64,000 nt of DNA from Kutzneria chonburiensis (GCF_028622115.1 NZ_CP097263.1:6882001-6946000), one strand, 5' to 3'; positions 27,442-36,175 are shown, counted from the first letter of the stretch. The notes: generated by a model not told the origin, from the letters alone. Numbers and translations: made by a program.

Positions 27442-28506
27442 TCAGAGCCGGCAGCCGACCATCACGGGCTCGGCCTGCAACCGCACCCCGAAGGCCGTCA
27501 GCACGCCGTCCCGCACCTCGCGGGCCAGCTCCAACAGGTCCGCCGTCGACGCGTCGCCACGGTTGGTCAGGGCCAGCGTGTGCTTGCCGGACAACGACAC
27601 CCGGCCGTCGGCAGCGGCATGTCCCTTGCCGAAACCAGCCCGCTCGATCAGCCACGCCGCCGAAAGCTTGGTCCGCTCCGGACCGCCCGGGTACTGCGGC
27701 ACCGTCGCATCGGGACCGACCCGCTCGATGATCTTGGCCAGCACGGCCGGCAGCTCGGCGTTCTCGACGATCGGGTTGGTGAAGAACGACCCCGCGCTCC
27801 ACGTGTCGTGGTCGTCCACCTCCAGCACCATGCCCTTGCCCCGGCGCAGCTCCAGCACCGCCGCGCGGGCGTCGGCCACCGGCACCCGCGCGCCCAGCTC
27901 GACGCCCAGGACGCGGGCCAGCTCGGCGTACCGGATCGGGGCCGACTGGCCACCGTCCTGCAACGCGAACCGGGCCCGCAGCACCACGGCGGAGTCGGTG
28001 CCCTTGAGCACGCTGGACCGGTAGGTCAGTCCCAGGTCCTCGGCCTGCACCTGGTGCACCCGGCCGTTGCGACGGTCCAGCAGGTCCACCGAGGTCAGCA
28101 TGTCGGCGATCTCCACGCCGTACGCGCCGACGTTCTGCACCGGCGTCGCGCCGACCTGGCCGGGGATGCCGGACAGGCACTCCAGCCCGCCGAGGCCCTG
28201 CTCCACGGAGAACGCGACCGTGCGGTCCCAGTCCTCGCCGGCCTCGATGGTCAGCTCGACCCGCCCGTCGGCCAGCCGGTCGAAGGACCGCCCCTTGGTC
28301 GCGATGTGCACGACCAGTCCGGCGAAGCCGTCGTCCGCGATCACCAGGTTGGACCCGCCGCCCAGCACCAGCAGCGGCTCGCCGGCCTGGTCGGCGGCCC
28401 GCACCGCGTCGACGACGTCGGCGGCGCTGGTGGCCGGCAGGAAACGGGCGGCCGGACCGCCCAGCCGCAGCGTCGTGTGCCGGTTCAGCGGTACGGACGT
28501 GCGCAC
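27442..28506 (-). CDS. murB: UDP-N-acetylmuramate dehydrogenase (MurB)
   Basis: About 354 residues. The FAD-binding domain has HTTLRLGGPAARF, VLGGGSNLVIADDGF and GIPGQVGATPVQNVGAYG. The catalytic region has YRSSVLKG, the proton-donating Ser in AGSFFTNP and the late Glu in LQAEPVMVG. It reduces UDP-GlcNAc-enolpyruvate to UDP-MurNAc with NADPH, an essential step of peptidoglycan synthesis. The start is uncertain: GTG 28506 gives a normal length but has no ribosome site, and GTG 28578 would overlap the divergent DUF2505 gene. A leaderless transcript is possible. Confidence 0.95.
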   Translation of the reverse strand: MRTSVPLNRHTTLRLGGPAARFLPATSAADVVDAVRAADQAGEPLLVLGGGSNLVIADDGFAGLVVHIATKGRSFDRLADGRVELTIEAGEDWDRTVAFSVEQGLGGLECLSGIPGQVGATPVQNVGAYGVEIADMLTSVDLLDRRNGRVHQVQAEDLGLTYRSSVLKGTDSAVVLRARFALQDGGQSAPIRYAELARVLGVELGARVPVADARAAVLELRRGKGMVLEVDDHDTWSAGSFFTNPIVENAELPAVLAKIIERVGPDATVPQYPGGPERTKLSAAWLIERAGFGKGHAAADGRVSLSGKHTLALTNRGDASTADLLELAREVRDGVLTAFGVRLQAEPVMVGCRL

Positions 28507-28557
28507 TTCGGTGCTGGACAGGGGGTGGTCACAGACGTCAACGGTAGCCTCCGCGAC

Positions 28558-29064
28558 ATGGCACGCCGCATTGAGCACCGGGCGACTACCCGCTGGACCG
28601 CCGACGAGGTCCATGCCGCCCTGGTCGACCCGACCTACCTGCGCGACCGCTTGAGCACGCTCGGCGGCACCGACGCCACCCTGCTGGAGCACCAGGTCGA
28701 CGGGGAGAAAGTGAGCCTGCGGCTGCGCCACGGCGTGCCGTCGAGCGAGCTGCCGTCGGCGGTCCGGGCGTTCCTCAAGGGCGACCTGGTGATCGAGCGC
28801 ACAGAGGAGTGGGACCGCAACGGCGACGGCGGCTGGCTGGGGAAGGTGCAGGCCGGCATCCCGGGTGTCCCCGGTCACATCCGGGGCGCGATGCGGCTGT
28901 CCGACAACGGCGCCGGCTCGACCATGGAGATGCGCGGCGAGGTGGCGGTGAACATCCCGTTCGTCGGCGGCAAGGTCGAGGAGGTCGTGTCCGGCCAGAT
29001 CGTCAAGCTGCTGACCAAGGAGTTCGAGCACACCGAGCAGTGGCTGGACGCGCACCAGAGCTGA
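28558..29064 (+). CDS. DUF2505 domain protein
   Basis: 168 residues, the typical DUF2505 length. The opening MARRIEHRATTRWTADEVHAALVDPTYLRDRL and the ending AVNIPFVGGKVEEVVSGQIVKLLTKEFEHTEQWL match this actinobacterial family of START/polyketide-cyclase-like fold. A hydrophobic-ligand pocket is expected, and no enzyme activity is known. It is divergent from murB, and its stop overlaps the methyltransferase start (ATGA), so those two are coupled. No membrane span or signal. Confidence 0.85.
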   Translation: MARRIEHRATTRWTADEVHAALVDPTYLRDRLSTLGGTDATLLEHQVDGEKVSLRLRHGVPSSELPSAVRAFLKGDLVIERTEEWDRNGDGGWLGKVQAGIPGVPGHIRGAMRLSDNGAGSTMEMRGEVAVNIPFVGGKVEEVVSGQIVKLLTKEFEHTEQWLDAHQS

Positions 29065-29870
29065 TGGCCAAGCAACCACGGCTGGCCGCCGGCCGCGCCC
29101 GCGCGCTGGGGCTGCCGACCCGCGGCACCACCAACCCGAACCGGCTGCGGCGCGTCGACCGCTGGATGGTCGGCAGCACCGCCGTAAGAGATGCCCTCGG
29201 GCCTGGCGCGCTCGTCGTCGACCTCGGTTACGGGGCAACGCCCGTGACGACCGTCGAGATGGCCTCACGGCTCCGGATTGTGCGCCCTGACCTGCGGATG
29301 GTCGGGCTGGAGCTCGATCAGGAGCGGGTCGATGCCGCTGCCGACGCCGCCGATCCGCCGCTGCTGACGTTCCGGCGCGGCGGCTTCGAGCTCGCCGGTC
29401 TGCGGCCTTCGTTGGTGCGGGCGTTCAACGTGCTGCGGCAGTACTCCGAGGACGACGCCTTGCAGGCATGGGACGGCCTCCGCGGCCGGCTCGCGCCCGG
29501 TGGGCTGCTGGTCGAGGGCACGTGCGACGAGATCGGTCGGCGCTGCTGCTGGGTGCTGCTCGACGCCACCGGCCCGTTGACGTTCACCATCGCGTGCAGG
29601 CCGTCGGACATCGAGACTCCCTCGGATGTCGCCGAACGCCTGCCCAAGGCCCTGATTCACCGCAACGTGCCCGGCGAGCGGGTACATGAGCTGCTGGCGG
29701 CTTTGGACGACTGCTGGGCCACCGCCGCCCCGTACGCGCCGTTCGGACCTCGGGCCCGGTGGGTCGAGACGTGCCGGCTGGTGTCGAAGCGCTGGCCCGT
29801 GCTGGACGACCGCCGGCGCTGGCGACTCGGCGAAATCACGATTCCGTGGTCCACGGTGGCACCGGCCTGA
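29064..29870 (+). CDS. SAM-dependent methyltransferase, class I
   Basis: 268 residues. ALVVDLGYGATPVTTVEMASRL contains the glycine-rich SAM loop (motif I), MVGLELDQERVDAA gives the acidic ribose-binding residue, and LAPGGLLVEGTCDE corresponds to motif III. RRCCWVLLDATGPLTFTIACRPSDI and IPWSTVAPA are features of a conserved actinobacterial subfamily next to DUF2505 genes. The substrate is unknown. The start codon overlaps the DUF2505 stop. A quasi-palindrome that could end transcription begins 3 bases after its stop codon. Confidence 0.82.
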   Translation: MAKQPRLAAGRARALGLPTRGTTNPNRLRRVDRWMVGSTAVRDALGPGALVVDLGYGATPVTTVEMASRLRIVRPDLRMVGLELDQERVDAAADAADPPLLTFRRGGFELAGLRPSLVRAFNVLRQYSEDDALQAWDGLRGRLAPGGLLVEGTCDEIGRRCCWVLLDATGPLTFTIACRPSDIETPSDVAERLPKALIHRNVPGERVHELLAALDDCWATAAPYAPFGPRARWVETCRLVSKRWPVLDDRRRWRLGEITIPWSTVAPA

Positions 29871-29872
29871 TT

Positions 29873-29895
29873 GTCAGGAAGGGCCCCTTACTGAC
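29873..29895. repeat. Quasi-palindrome, left of IS30 element
   Basis: A 23-base quasi-palindrome, GTCAG...CTGAC arms around AAGGG/CCCTT. The reverse complement recurs exactly at 31220-31242 on the other side of the IS element. It could act as a terminator for the methyltransferase. Confidence 0.75.
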
Positions 29896-29910
29896 GTCTT
29901 GGGTTCTAGT

Positions 29911-31198
29911 GGTGGTTGCAACACCTGACCCGTTCAGGGGTTGCCGTGTTCGAGATCCGCAAAGACCGCTCACCACAGGGCCGTAAGAAACTCCACGCTG
30001 AACGCCAGCACTATCTTGATCTTGTGAAGCAGGGCGTGGGCACGACCGAAGCATGTCGGATCGTGGGGATCAACCGCCGCACCGGCCACCGGTGGCGGCA
30101 CGGACGAGCACCCAGCCCGGGGCGGACGACCAGCCAGTCGTCCGCCCCGCCCGCGTGTCTGCCGGCCGCGCGGCCGGCGATCTCGTCCCGGTTCCTGTCC
30201 GTCGAGGAACGGATCGCGATCGCCGACCTGCACCGGGCCGGGACCGGCGTACGGGCCATCGCGACCGCACTGGGACGCACCCCGTCCACGATCAGCCGGG
30301 AACTGGCCCGCAACCGCCACCCCGCCAGCGGCGACTACCGGCCCCACGCCGCCCAGGCCCGGGCCGAGGCCCGCCGACCACGCCCGAAAACCGGCAAGAT
30401 CGCCGCCCGCCCCGAACTGCGCGATCTGGTGCAGGGCATGCTCGACGATCGGCACAGCCCCGAGCAGATCGCCTGTCGGCTACGCCGTGACCACCCCGAC
30501 CGGCCGGAGCTGCACGTGACCCACGAGACCATCTACCAGGCCCTCTACGTCCAAACACGCGGCGCGCTGCGCCGCGAGCTGACCGGCGCCCTGCGCACCG
30601 GACGCACCGCCCGCACACCCCGACGCCGGCCCGACCAACGCCGCCCCCGGTTCACCGAACCGATGGTCATGATCAGCGACCGCCCGGCCGAGGTGGAAGA
30701 CCGCGCCTACCCCGGGAACTGGGAAGGCGACCTGATCATGGGCCTGGGCAACGCCTCCGCGATCGGCACCCTGGTCGAACGCAGCACCCGCTACGTGATG
30801 CTGGTCCACCTACCCGGCCGCCACGACGCCGAGACCGTCCGCGACGGCCTGATCACCACCATCACCGCCCTACCCGCCCACCTCACACGGTCGCTGACCT
30901 GGGACCAGGGCGTGGAGATGGCCCGCCACCACGAGTTCAGCGCGGCCACCGGCATCCAGGTCTACTTCTGCGACCCGCACTCTCCCTGGCAACGCGGCTC
31001 CAACGAGAACACCAACGGCCTGCTACGCCAGTACTTCCCCAAAGGCACCGACCTGTCCGTCCACACCCCCGCCGACCTGGCCGCGGTCGCCGCCCAACTC
31101 AACGGCCGACCACGCAAAACGCTCGGCTGGGACACCCCAGCCGAGCGTCTGACTATGCTCCTGGCCAACACCAGTTGATCACCAGTGTTGCAACGACC
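29911..31198 (+). mobile_element. IS30-family insertion sequence
   Basis: About 1.29 kb with one transposase gene. Terminal inverted repeats share a GGT-N-GTTGCAACAC core (left 29911-29924; right is the reverse complement of about 31185-31198). IS30 elements commonly have imperfect 20-30 base ends. No obvious short target duplication was found, but quasi-palindromes flank both sides at 12-20 bases. The element separates the DUF2505-methyltransferase pair from purU. Confidence 0.8.
29946..31178 (+). CDS. IS30-family transposase
   Basis: 410 residues from GTG 29946; an earlier in-frame TTG at 29916 lies inside the terminal repeat and is less likely. An N-terminal helix-turn-helix covers LVKQGVGTTEACRIVGINRRTGHRW, and the IS30 signature FLSVEERIAIADLHRAGTGVRAIATALGRTPSTISRELARN is a second one. 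The DDE catalytic residues appear in WEGDLIMG, TWDQGVEMA and WQRGSNENTNGLLRQYFPKG. The frame is full length and undisturbed, so the transposase may be active. Confidence 0.95.
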   Translation: MFEIRKDRSPQGRKKLHAERQHYLDLVKQGVGTTEACRIVGINRRTGHRWRHGRAPSPGRTTSQSSAPPACLPAARPAISSRFLSVEERIAIADLHRAGTGVRAIATALGRTPSTISRELARNRHPASGDYRPHAAQARAEARRPRPKTGKIAARPELRDLVQGMLDDRHSPEQIACRLRRDHPDRPELHVTHETIYQALYVQTRGALRRELTGALRTGRTARTPRRRPDQRRPRFTEPMVMISDRPAEVEDRAYPGNWEGDLIMGLGNASAIGTLVERSTRYVMLVHLPGRHDAETVRDGLITTITALPAHLTRSLTWDQGVEMARHHEFSAATGIQVYFCDPHSPWQRGSNENTNGLLRQYFPKGTDLSVHTPADLAAVAAQLNGRPRKTLGWDTPAERLTMLLANTS

Positions 31199-31211
31199 CC
31201 TGGAATCCGCC

Positions 31212-31250
31212 CGTTGAACGTCAGTAAGGGGCCCTTCCTGACGTTCAACG
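31212..31250. repeat. Long palindrome, right of IS30 element
   Basis: Arms CGTTGAACGTCAG (31212-31224) and CTGACGTTCAACG (31238-31250) pair perfectly around an AAGGGGCCCTT-like centre. The inner 23 bases are the exact reverse complement of 29873-29895. It lies just before purU and after the transposase, and could end IS transcription. Confidence 0.8.
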
Positions 31251-31347
31251 CGAGGATCGGTCCCTTGATCTTGGGGGCGGCGGCCGGTCGTCCCGGTGGT
31301 TTTCGGTCAGCGTCGCCGGCGGGTGATCTCTGTCAGAATCTTCGGCT

Positions 31348-32223
31348 GTGTCCTCCACCGAACGCCGCTACGTGATCAGCCTCGGCTGCCCCGACCGCAC
31401 CGGCATCGTCGCCAAGATCGCCGGCTTCGTGGCCGAGTTCGGCGGCTGGATCGTGGAGGCCGCCTACCACACGGATCCGACCACGAACTGGTTCTTCACA
31501 CGGCAGGAGGTGCTGGCCTCGTCGCTGCCGTTCGACGTGCGGGAGCTGTCGGCCCGGTTCGCCGGCGTGGCCAGGGAGCTGGGCCCGCTGGCCGACTGGC
31601 GCGTCACCGACACGGGTGAACGCAAGCGGGCGGTGATCCTGGTGTCCCGGGAGGGCCACTGCCTGTACGACCTGCTGGGCCGGGTGTCCTCGGGCGAGCT
31701 GGACGTGGAGATCACGTCGGTCATCGGCAACCACCGTGACCTGGCCGGCATCACCGAGGCGCACGGCATCCCGTTCCACCACGTGCCGTTCCCGGTGGGC
31801 GACCCGGAGGCCAAGTCGGCCTCCTTCGCCCAGCTGCGGCAGCTGGTGGACAGCCACCAGCCGCACGCGATCGTGCTGGCCCGGTTCATGCAGGTGCTGC
31901 CGAACGAGCTGTGCATGGCCTGGTCGGGCCGGGCGGTGAACATCCACCACAGCTTCCTGCCGTCCTTCATCGGCGCGCGGCCGTACCACCAGGCCCACAC
32001 CCGCGGCGTGAAGCTGGTCGGCGCGACCTGCCACTACGTGACGGCCGAGCTGGACGCGGGCCCGATCATCGAGCAGGACGTGATCCGGGTCAGCCACAGC
32101 GACTCGGACCGGGACATGGTCCGCAAGGGCCGGGACATCGAGAAGATCGTGCTGTCCAGGGGCCTGCGCTGGCACCTGGAGGACCGGGTCCTGGTGCACG
32201 GCAACCGCACGGTGGTGTTCTAG
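31348..32223 (+). CDS. purU: Formyltetrahydrofolate deformylase
   Basis: 291 residues. An N-terminal ACT domain (YVISLGCPDRTGIVAKIAGFVAEFGG, 8-80) is followed by a formyl-transferase fold (VILVSREGHCLYDLLGR onward) with the catalytic Asn-His-Asp set in VNIHHSFLPSFIGA and HYVTAELDAGPIIEQ. It hydrolyses 10-formyl-THF to formate and THF, balancing one-carbon pools for purine and methionine synthesis. The GTG at 31348 gives the standard start. Its end overlaps that of the convergent YbaK-like gene. Confidence 0.95.
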   Translation: MSSTERRYVISLGCPDRTGIVAKIAGFVAEFGGWIVEAAYHTDPTTNWFFTRQEVLASSLPFDVRELSARFAGVARELGPLADWRVTDTGERKRAVILVSREGHCLYDLLGRVSSGELDVEITSVIGNHRDLAGITEAHGIPFHHVPFPVGDPEAKSASFAQLRQLVDSHQPHAIVLARFMQVLPNELCMAWSGRAVNIHHSFLPSFIGARPYHQAHTRGVKLVGATCHYVTAELDAGPIIEQDVIRVSHSDSDRDMVRKGRDIEKIVLSRGLRWHLEDRVLVHGNRTVVF

Positions 32224-32768
32224 CCGGCCAGCCCCTCGATGACCTCGGCGCCGGCCAGCTTGGCCAGCAGGTCGCCGGGCACGAGCAGCTTGCCGCCGCG
32301 GGTGCCGCTGCCGATCACCAGCTCGGGCGCGGCGGCGACGCGGGCGTCCAGCAGCAGCGGCCAGTCGGCGGGCAGGCCGACGGGCGTGATGCCGCCGTAC
32401 TCCATGCCGGTGATGCCGACGGCGTCGTCCATCGGCGCGAACGAGGCCTTGCGCACGTCCAGGCGGCGCTTGACCACGCCGTTCACGTCGGCCCGGGTCG
32501 TCGCCAAGATCATGCAGGCGGCATAGCGCAGCTCACCGGCCCGCTTGCCGGCGACGACCACGCAGTTGGCCGATGCCTCCAGCGGCGAGCCGTAGTGCTC
32601 GCAGAACGCGGCCGTGTCGGCCAGCGTCGGGTCGATCTCGGTGACGCCGATGCGCTCGATGTCGGCGGCGTCCATCGCCCGCACCGCGGCGAGCACCGGC
32701 TCGGCCAATAGCTCGGGACGGGTCAGGACGGGTTCCACGTGCAAGGTGCCAGCAATGCTCCACGCCAT
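32220..32768 (-). CDS. YbaK/EbsC-family aminoacyl-tRNA editing-like protein
   Basis: 182 residues. ASANCVVVAGKRAGELRYAACMILATTRADVNGVVKRRLDVRKASFA is the YbaK/ProX core, with the conserved Lys in GKR and the KR..DV.K strand, followed by MEYGGITPVGLPADWPLLLDARVAA, the GGITPxG loop of the family. Members deacylate mischarged tRNAs (Cys-tRNA-Pro or Ala-tRNA-Pro). Specificity is not decidable here. ATG 32768 was chosen over an upstream in-frame start because the family begins near it. It converges on purU. Confidence 0.85.
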   Translation of the reverse strand: MAWSIAGTLHVEPVLTRPELLAEPVLAAVRAMDAADIERIGVTEIDPTLADTAAFCEHYGSPLEASANCVVVAGKRAGELRYAACMILATTRADVNGVVKRRLDVRKASFAPMDDAVGITGMEYGGITPVGLPADWPLLLDARVAAAPELVIGSGTRGGKLLVPGDLLAKLAGAEVIEGLAG

Positions 32769-32778
32769 GGCGGTCACA

Positions 32779-33537
32779 TTAGCCAGCGAAGAAGTCGACG
32801 AGTATCGACCGGACCTCACGCCGGTGCGTGAGCAGCGGCGCGGCCGAGTCGATCAACTCCAGCCGGCCGTCGGGCAGCGCCGCCGCGACGTCACGGGCGA
32901 CCTGCTCGGGATGCAGCGGATCGCCGACCGCGCCGATGACCAACACCTTGGCCGTCACGGCTTGCAGCGCCGAGGCATCATCGGTCGGCACCTGCTCGGG
33001 CAGCAGCCGCAAGGCATCACCGAGCCGCAGCAACGCATTCACACGGCTGGAAACGTGCTCTCCCACAGCGATTCCGGCCGGCATCTCGGCGGCGACGAGT
33101 TCCCGCAGCGCTTCGCGATCACCGGCCTCGACGGCGTCGGCAAGCTGCTCGAATGCCCACATGGCCGGAGTGGCCCGCGGCTTGTCCAGCGCCGCCGGCA
33201 GCAGCAGGGCGACGCGGTCGAAACGATCGGGCCGTCGGGTCAGCAGCTCGGTGAGCCCACCGGCCCCCATGGACACGCCAACCGCACGGGTGGCGTCGAC
33301 CTCGTCGGCCACGCGTTCAAGATCCCCACCGATCGTGGGATAAGTCCAATAGCCGACGGAGGCGTCACCAGCGTCCCCGTGCGAAGGAAAAGTGACGACA
33401 ACCCCGGTTCCGGACAAACCGGAGGCGGGTATCCGGGCTTCGCCCGGCGTCGCGCCCAGACCGGGGGCGACCAGCGTCACCGGGGCGCCGCTGCCGTGGC
33501 CCTGCCAGCGCAGGCCGCTCGGCAGCGAGCCGGTCAC
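32779..33537 (-). CDS. Alpha/beta hydrolase
   Basis: 252 residues. Motifs are APVTLVAPGLGATPGEAR (oxyanion region), VGVSMGAGGLTELL with the nucleophile Ser in GVSMGAG, VLVIGAVGDPLHPEQVARDV with the acid, and LLTHRREVRSILVDFFAG with a possible catalytic His near the C-terminus. The GTG at 33537 overlaps the DUF2516 stop by GTGA. The substrate is unknown. It is the last gene of a run that starts with the XRE regulator. Confidence 0.82.
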   Translation of the reverse strand: MTGSLPSGLRWQGHGSGAPVTLVAPGLGATPGEARIPASGLSGTGVVVTFPSHGDAGDASVGYWTYPTIGGDLERVADEVDATRAVGVSMGAGGLTELLTRRPDRFDRVALLLPAALDKPRATPAMWAFEQLADAVEAGDREALRELVAAEMPAGIAVGEHVSSRVNALLRLGDALRLLPEQVPTDDASALQAVTAKVLVIGAVGDPLHPEQVARDVAAALPDGRLELIDSAAPLLTHRREVRSILVDFFAG

Positions 33538-33833
33538 CACCGATTGCCGCCGCGCTGCACCTCGTTCAGCTTCGGCCGCACGTCGACGATGTACACCAGC
33601 ACCGCGACCAGCGCCGCCATCCACAGGATGAAGGTGCTGCCGTACGGCGCGAACAGGTAGAGCGCGGCCAGGCTGCCGCCGGTGATCAGCGACCAGGCCA
33701 GCTTGGTCATCCGCTCCGCGACCGTGAACGCGTCCGCGCGCTGCACCAGCGCATGCAGGAAGGCGAAGGCGCCAACCGGCATGCCTGCGCACCAGATCGC
33801 GAACAGGGTCCAGTAGTCGAGCCCGTACATCAC
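33534..33833 (-). CDS. DUF2516 family membrane protein
   Basis: 99 residues with three hydrophobic segments: LDYWTLFAIWCAGMPVGAFAFLHAL, LAWSLITGGSLAALYLFA and FILWMAALVAVLVYIVDVRP. The DVRP ending and size match DUF2516, an actinobacterial membrane protein usually next to hbhA. Function is unknown. The start is GTG 33833 or ATG 33830. It follows the HbhA-like gene by about 90 bases, matching the mycobacterial order XRE regulator, hbhA, small membrane protein. Confidence 0.85.
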   Translation of the reverse strand: MMYGLDYWTLFAIWCAGMPVGAFAFLHALVQRADAFTVAERMTKLAWSLITGGSLAALYLFAPYGSTFILWMAALVAVLVYIVDVRPKLNEVQRGGNRW

Positions 33834-33921
33834 AGCCCCACCCTACGTCCCGGAGCCGCCGGTCGGAAACGGCGATGCCGGGGCCCGGCCGTCACGGCTG
33901 GGCCCCGGCACACGGTCCGGC

Positions 33922-34509
33922 TCAGGCCTCGGGGGTCTCGTCGGCCGGCGTCTCGGTCTTGGCGGCCGGCTTCTTCGGCGCGGACGCCTTGTTGGCGGCC
34001 TTGCGGGTGACGCTGCGGGTCTCGGCGGCGGCCTCGCCACCGACCTCGACGACCTTCTCGGCCAGGTCCTCGGCCGCGTCCTCGATGTCCTCGGCCACCT
34101 TCTCGCCGGTCGAGCGGGTACGGCGGGCGAGCTGGCCCAGCACGTCGTCGGCCCGGCTCTGCAGGTCGCCGACCTGCTCCAGCACGACCTTGACCTGCGG
34201 CTGCTCGCGCAGCTTCTCCAGCGTCTCCTCGCCGTGCTCGGCCAGGTAGCTGTACAGGTTGGCGGCGGCCGAGGTGTAGGTGTCGACCAGCTTGCGCAGC
34301 TCGGCCCCGTCCAGCTTGGGCAGCTCGCGGGCCTCGGTGACCTGGGTGCGGGCCTTGGTCAGCGCGTCGGTCAGGGCCTTGCCGGCCAAGTCGCCGGCGC
34401 CGAGCGCGGCCAGCAACGGGGTCTTGGCCTGCTCCAGGACCGCGACGACGGCGGCGGAAACCTGCTCGCCCGCCTTGCGGACGTCCTCGGTGGTGGGAAG
34501 GGTCGGCAT
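33922..34509 (-). CDS. HbhA-like heparin-binding hemagglutinin homologue
   Basis: 195 residues, mostly alpha-helical. The N-terminal half (PTTEDVRKAGEQVSAAVVAVLEQAKTPLLAALGAGDLA) is a predicted coiled coil as in mycobacterial HbhA. The C-terminus is rich in Lys and Ala (RKAANKASAPKKPAAKTE), the heparin-binding type of tail, though it ends with acidic residues. In mycobacteria HbhA is a surface adhesin that also binds lipid bodies; in non-pathogens the role is unknown. ATG 34509 with GAGGAG 8 bases upstream was chosen over GTG 34518. Confidence 0.82.
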   Translation of the reverse strand: MPTLPTTEDVRKAGEQVSAAVVAVLEQAKTPLLAALGAGDLAGKALTDALTKARTQVTEARELPKLDGAELRKLVDTYTSAAANLYSYLAEHGEETLEKLREQPQVKVVLEQVGDLQSRADDVLGQLARRTRSTGEKVAEDIEDAAEDLAEKVVEVGGEAAAETRSVTRKAANKASAPKKPAAKTETPADETPEA

Positions 34510-34514
34510 CTGGA

Positions 34515-34928
34515 TCACTCCTCGGTGTCCTCGGTTGCGTCGGCGGGGCGCTTGCTGGCGTTCTCCCGCCGGAAGGTCTCGTAGACGTCGAGCAGCACCT
34601 GCTTCTGCCGCTCGGTAAGCTCGGCGTCGGCCAGCACGGCGTCCACCACCGCGCCGCCGACCCGCTGCTCCAGGATTCCGGCCTGCACGTACAGCGCCTC
34701 GGCCGAGATCCGCAGCCCCTTGGCTATGTTCTGCAGGATCTCCGCGCTGGGCTTGCGCAGGCCCCGTTCGATCTGGCTCAGGTACGGGTTGGACACGCCG
34801 GCCAGCTTGGCCAGCTGCCGCAGCGAGATCTGCGCGTTGTTGCGCTGCTCGCGGATGTAGTCACCGATGTCTCGCCCCAGGTCGGCGACCGCTTCCACGG
34901 CCTGATCGGCGACGCTCTTCTTGTCCAT
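34515..34928 (-). CDS. XRE-family transcriptional regulator
   Basis: 137 residues. The helix-turn-helix ISLRQLAKLAGVSNPYLSQIERGLRKPSAEILQNIAKGL lies at about 34-72. The C-terminal helix (ADAELTERQKQVLLDVYETFRREN) may dimerise. AGGAGG precedes ATG 34928. It overlaps or abuts the HbhA-like gene downstream, the same order as Rv0474-Rv0475 in M. tuberculosis, so it probably controls this adhesin operon. Confidence 0.9.
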   Translation of the reverse strand: MDKKSVADQAVEAVADLGRDIGDYIREQRNNAQISLRQLAKLAGVSNPYLSQIERGLRKPSAEILQNIAKGLRISAEALYVQAGILEQRVGGAVVDAVLADAELTERQKQVLLDVYETFRRENASKRPADATEDTEE

Positions 34929-35023
34929 CCCGCCTCCTTCCGCCATCCACACTACGTCCGAGTGCTAGCTCCTGCAAGCGCAGTGCTAACACCAGTGGCG
35001 TGCTTGCTGTCACACTGGAGACC

Positions 35024-36175
35024 ATGCGCGCGGACCAGGAGAACCAGGCGCAACGGCGGCGCGGCCGCATGGTGGACGAGATGGTCGCCGACGGCCTGCT
35101 GCTGGATCCGGCCTGGCGGGCGGCCTTCGAGGCGGTGCCGCGGCACGCGTTCCTGCCGTGGCTGTTCGAGCAGCAACGAGACGGCTCCTGGCGGCTGGTC
35201 ACCGAGGCCGACGAGTCCTGGCTGCCGGCCGTGTACCGCAACCGGGTCGCGATCACCCAGCTGAACGGGGACGAGTCGCTGCGCCGGCTGGCCGTGGACG
35301 GCCCGGTGCGCGGCACGCCGACCTGCTCCTCCAGCGAGCCGGCGATCATGGCGATCATGTTGGCGGCACTGGATGTTCGCGACGGCGACACCGTGCTGGA
35401 GATCGGCGCCGGCACCGGCTACAACGCCGCCCTGCTGTGCCACCGGCTCGGCGATTCCGCTGTCACGACTGTCGACGTCGACCCGGCCATCGCCGTGCGC
35501 GCGGCGGAACACCTTGCGGCAGTTGGCTTTCACCCCACCTGCGTGGCCACCGACGGCGCTCTCGGGTACCCGCTGAACGCCCCGTACGACCGGGTGCTCG
35601 GCACCTGCTCGGTGTCGACGATTCCCTTGGCGTGGCTGGCACAAACCGCTCCCGGCGGGCACATCGTGACGACACTGAACCGGCAGATCGGTGCCGGGCT
35701 GGTCAAGCTCACGCCGGACGGGAACGGCCGTGCCATCGGCCGGGTGTTGCCCGAGGACGGGCGTTTCATGCCGCTGCGGGCCCATCGCGGTCCGCGCGTG
35801 AGCGAGCTCGTCGACCAAGTGCGCGGCAGCCAGGCGGTCGATCGGCTCACCGACCTGACCGCGACACAGCTGCTGCGGCCGGCGGAACGGTTCGAGTTCT
35901 TCGCCGGGCTGTCGCTGCCGCACGTAGTGGCTTGGCGCGACACGCACGGCGACACGTGGCTGGCCCATCCAGACGGCTCGTGGGCCCGCTACTCCCGACA
36001 CAGCGTGTCCCAGGGCGGCCCGCGCCGGCTGTGGAACATCGCCGAAGACGCGCACACCGAATGGCACACGCTCGGACGGCCGCCGCGGGAGCGGTTCGGG
36101 CTGACCGTCGGGCCGGACAGGCAGGAGTTCTGGCTGGACAGCCCGGATTCGCCGGACCGCTGGCCGCTCGACTAG
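35024..36175 (+). CDS. PCMT-like protein methyltransferase
   Basis: 383 residues. AVPRHAFLPWLFEQ, SEPAIMAIMLAALDVRDGDTVLEIGAGTGYNAALLCHRLG (SAM motif I, VLEIGAGTGYN) and VDVDPAIAVRAAEHLA match the protein-L-isoaspartate methyltransferase family. The C-terminal 180 residues are an extra domain (FVRJ-free, with ERFEFFAGLSLPHVV). Length and layout resemble methyltransferases that accompany ATP-grasp or lanthipeptide-type peptide maturation in actinomycetes, but no precursor or maturase gene is next to it. GTG 35000 is an alternative start. Repair or peptide-modification role unresolved. Confidence 0.8.
   Translation: MRADQENQAQRRRGRMVDEMVADGLLLDPAWRAAFEAVPRHAFLPWLFEQQRDGSWRLVTEADESWLPAVYRNRVAITQLNGDESLRRLAVDGPVRGTPTCSSSEPAIMAIMLAALDVRDGDTVLEIGAGTGYNAALLCHRLGDSAVTTVDVDPAIAVRAAEHLAAVGFHPTCVATDGALGYPLNAPYDRVLGTCSVSTIPLAWLAQTAPGGHIVTTLNRQIGAGLVKLTPDGNGRAIGRVLPEDGRFMPLRAHRGPRVSELVDQVRGSQAVDRLTDLTATQLLRPAERFEFFAGLSLPHVVAWRDTHGDTWLAHPDGSWARYSRHSVSQGGPRRLWNIAEDAHTEWHTLGRPPRERFGLTVGPDRQEFWLDSPDSPDRWPLD

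Noticed and set aside
35024-36175. Ribosomal peptide maturation cluster around the PCMT-like methyltransferase
   Set aside because: No ATP-grasp, lanthipeptide synthetase or precursor peptide was found within several kb on either side.
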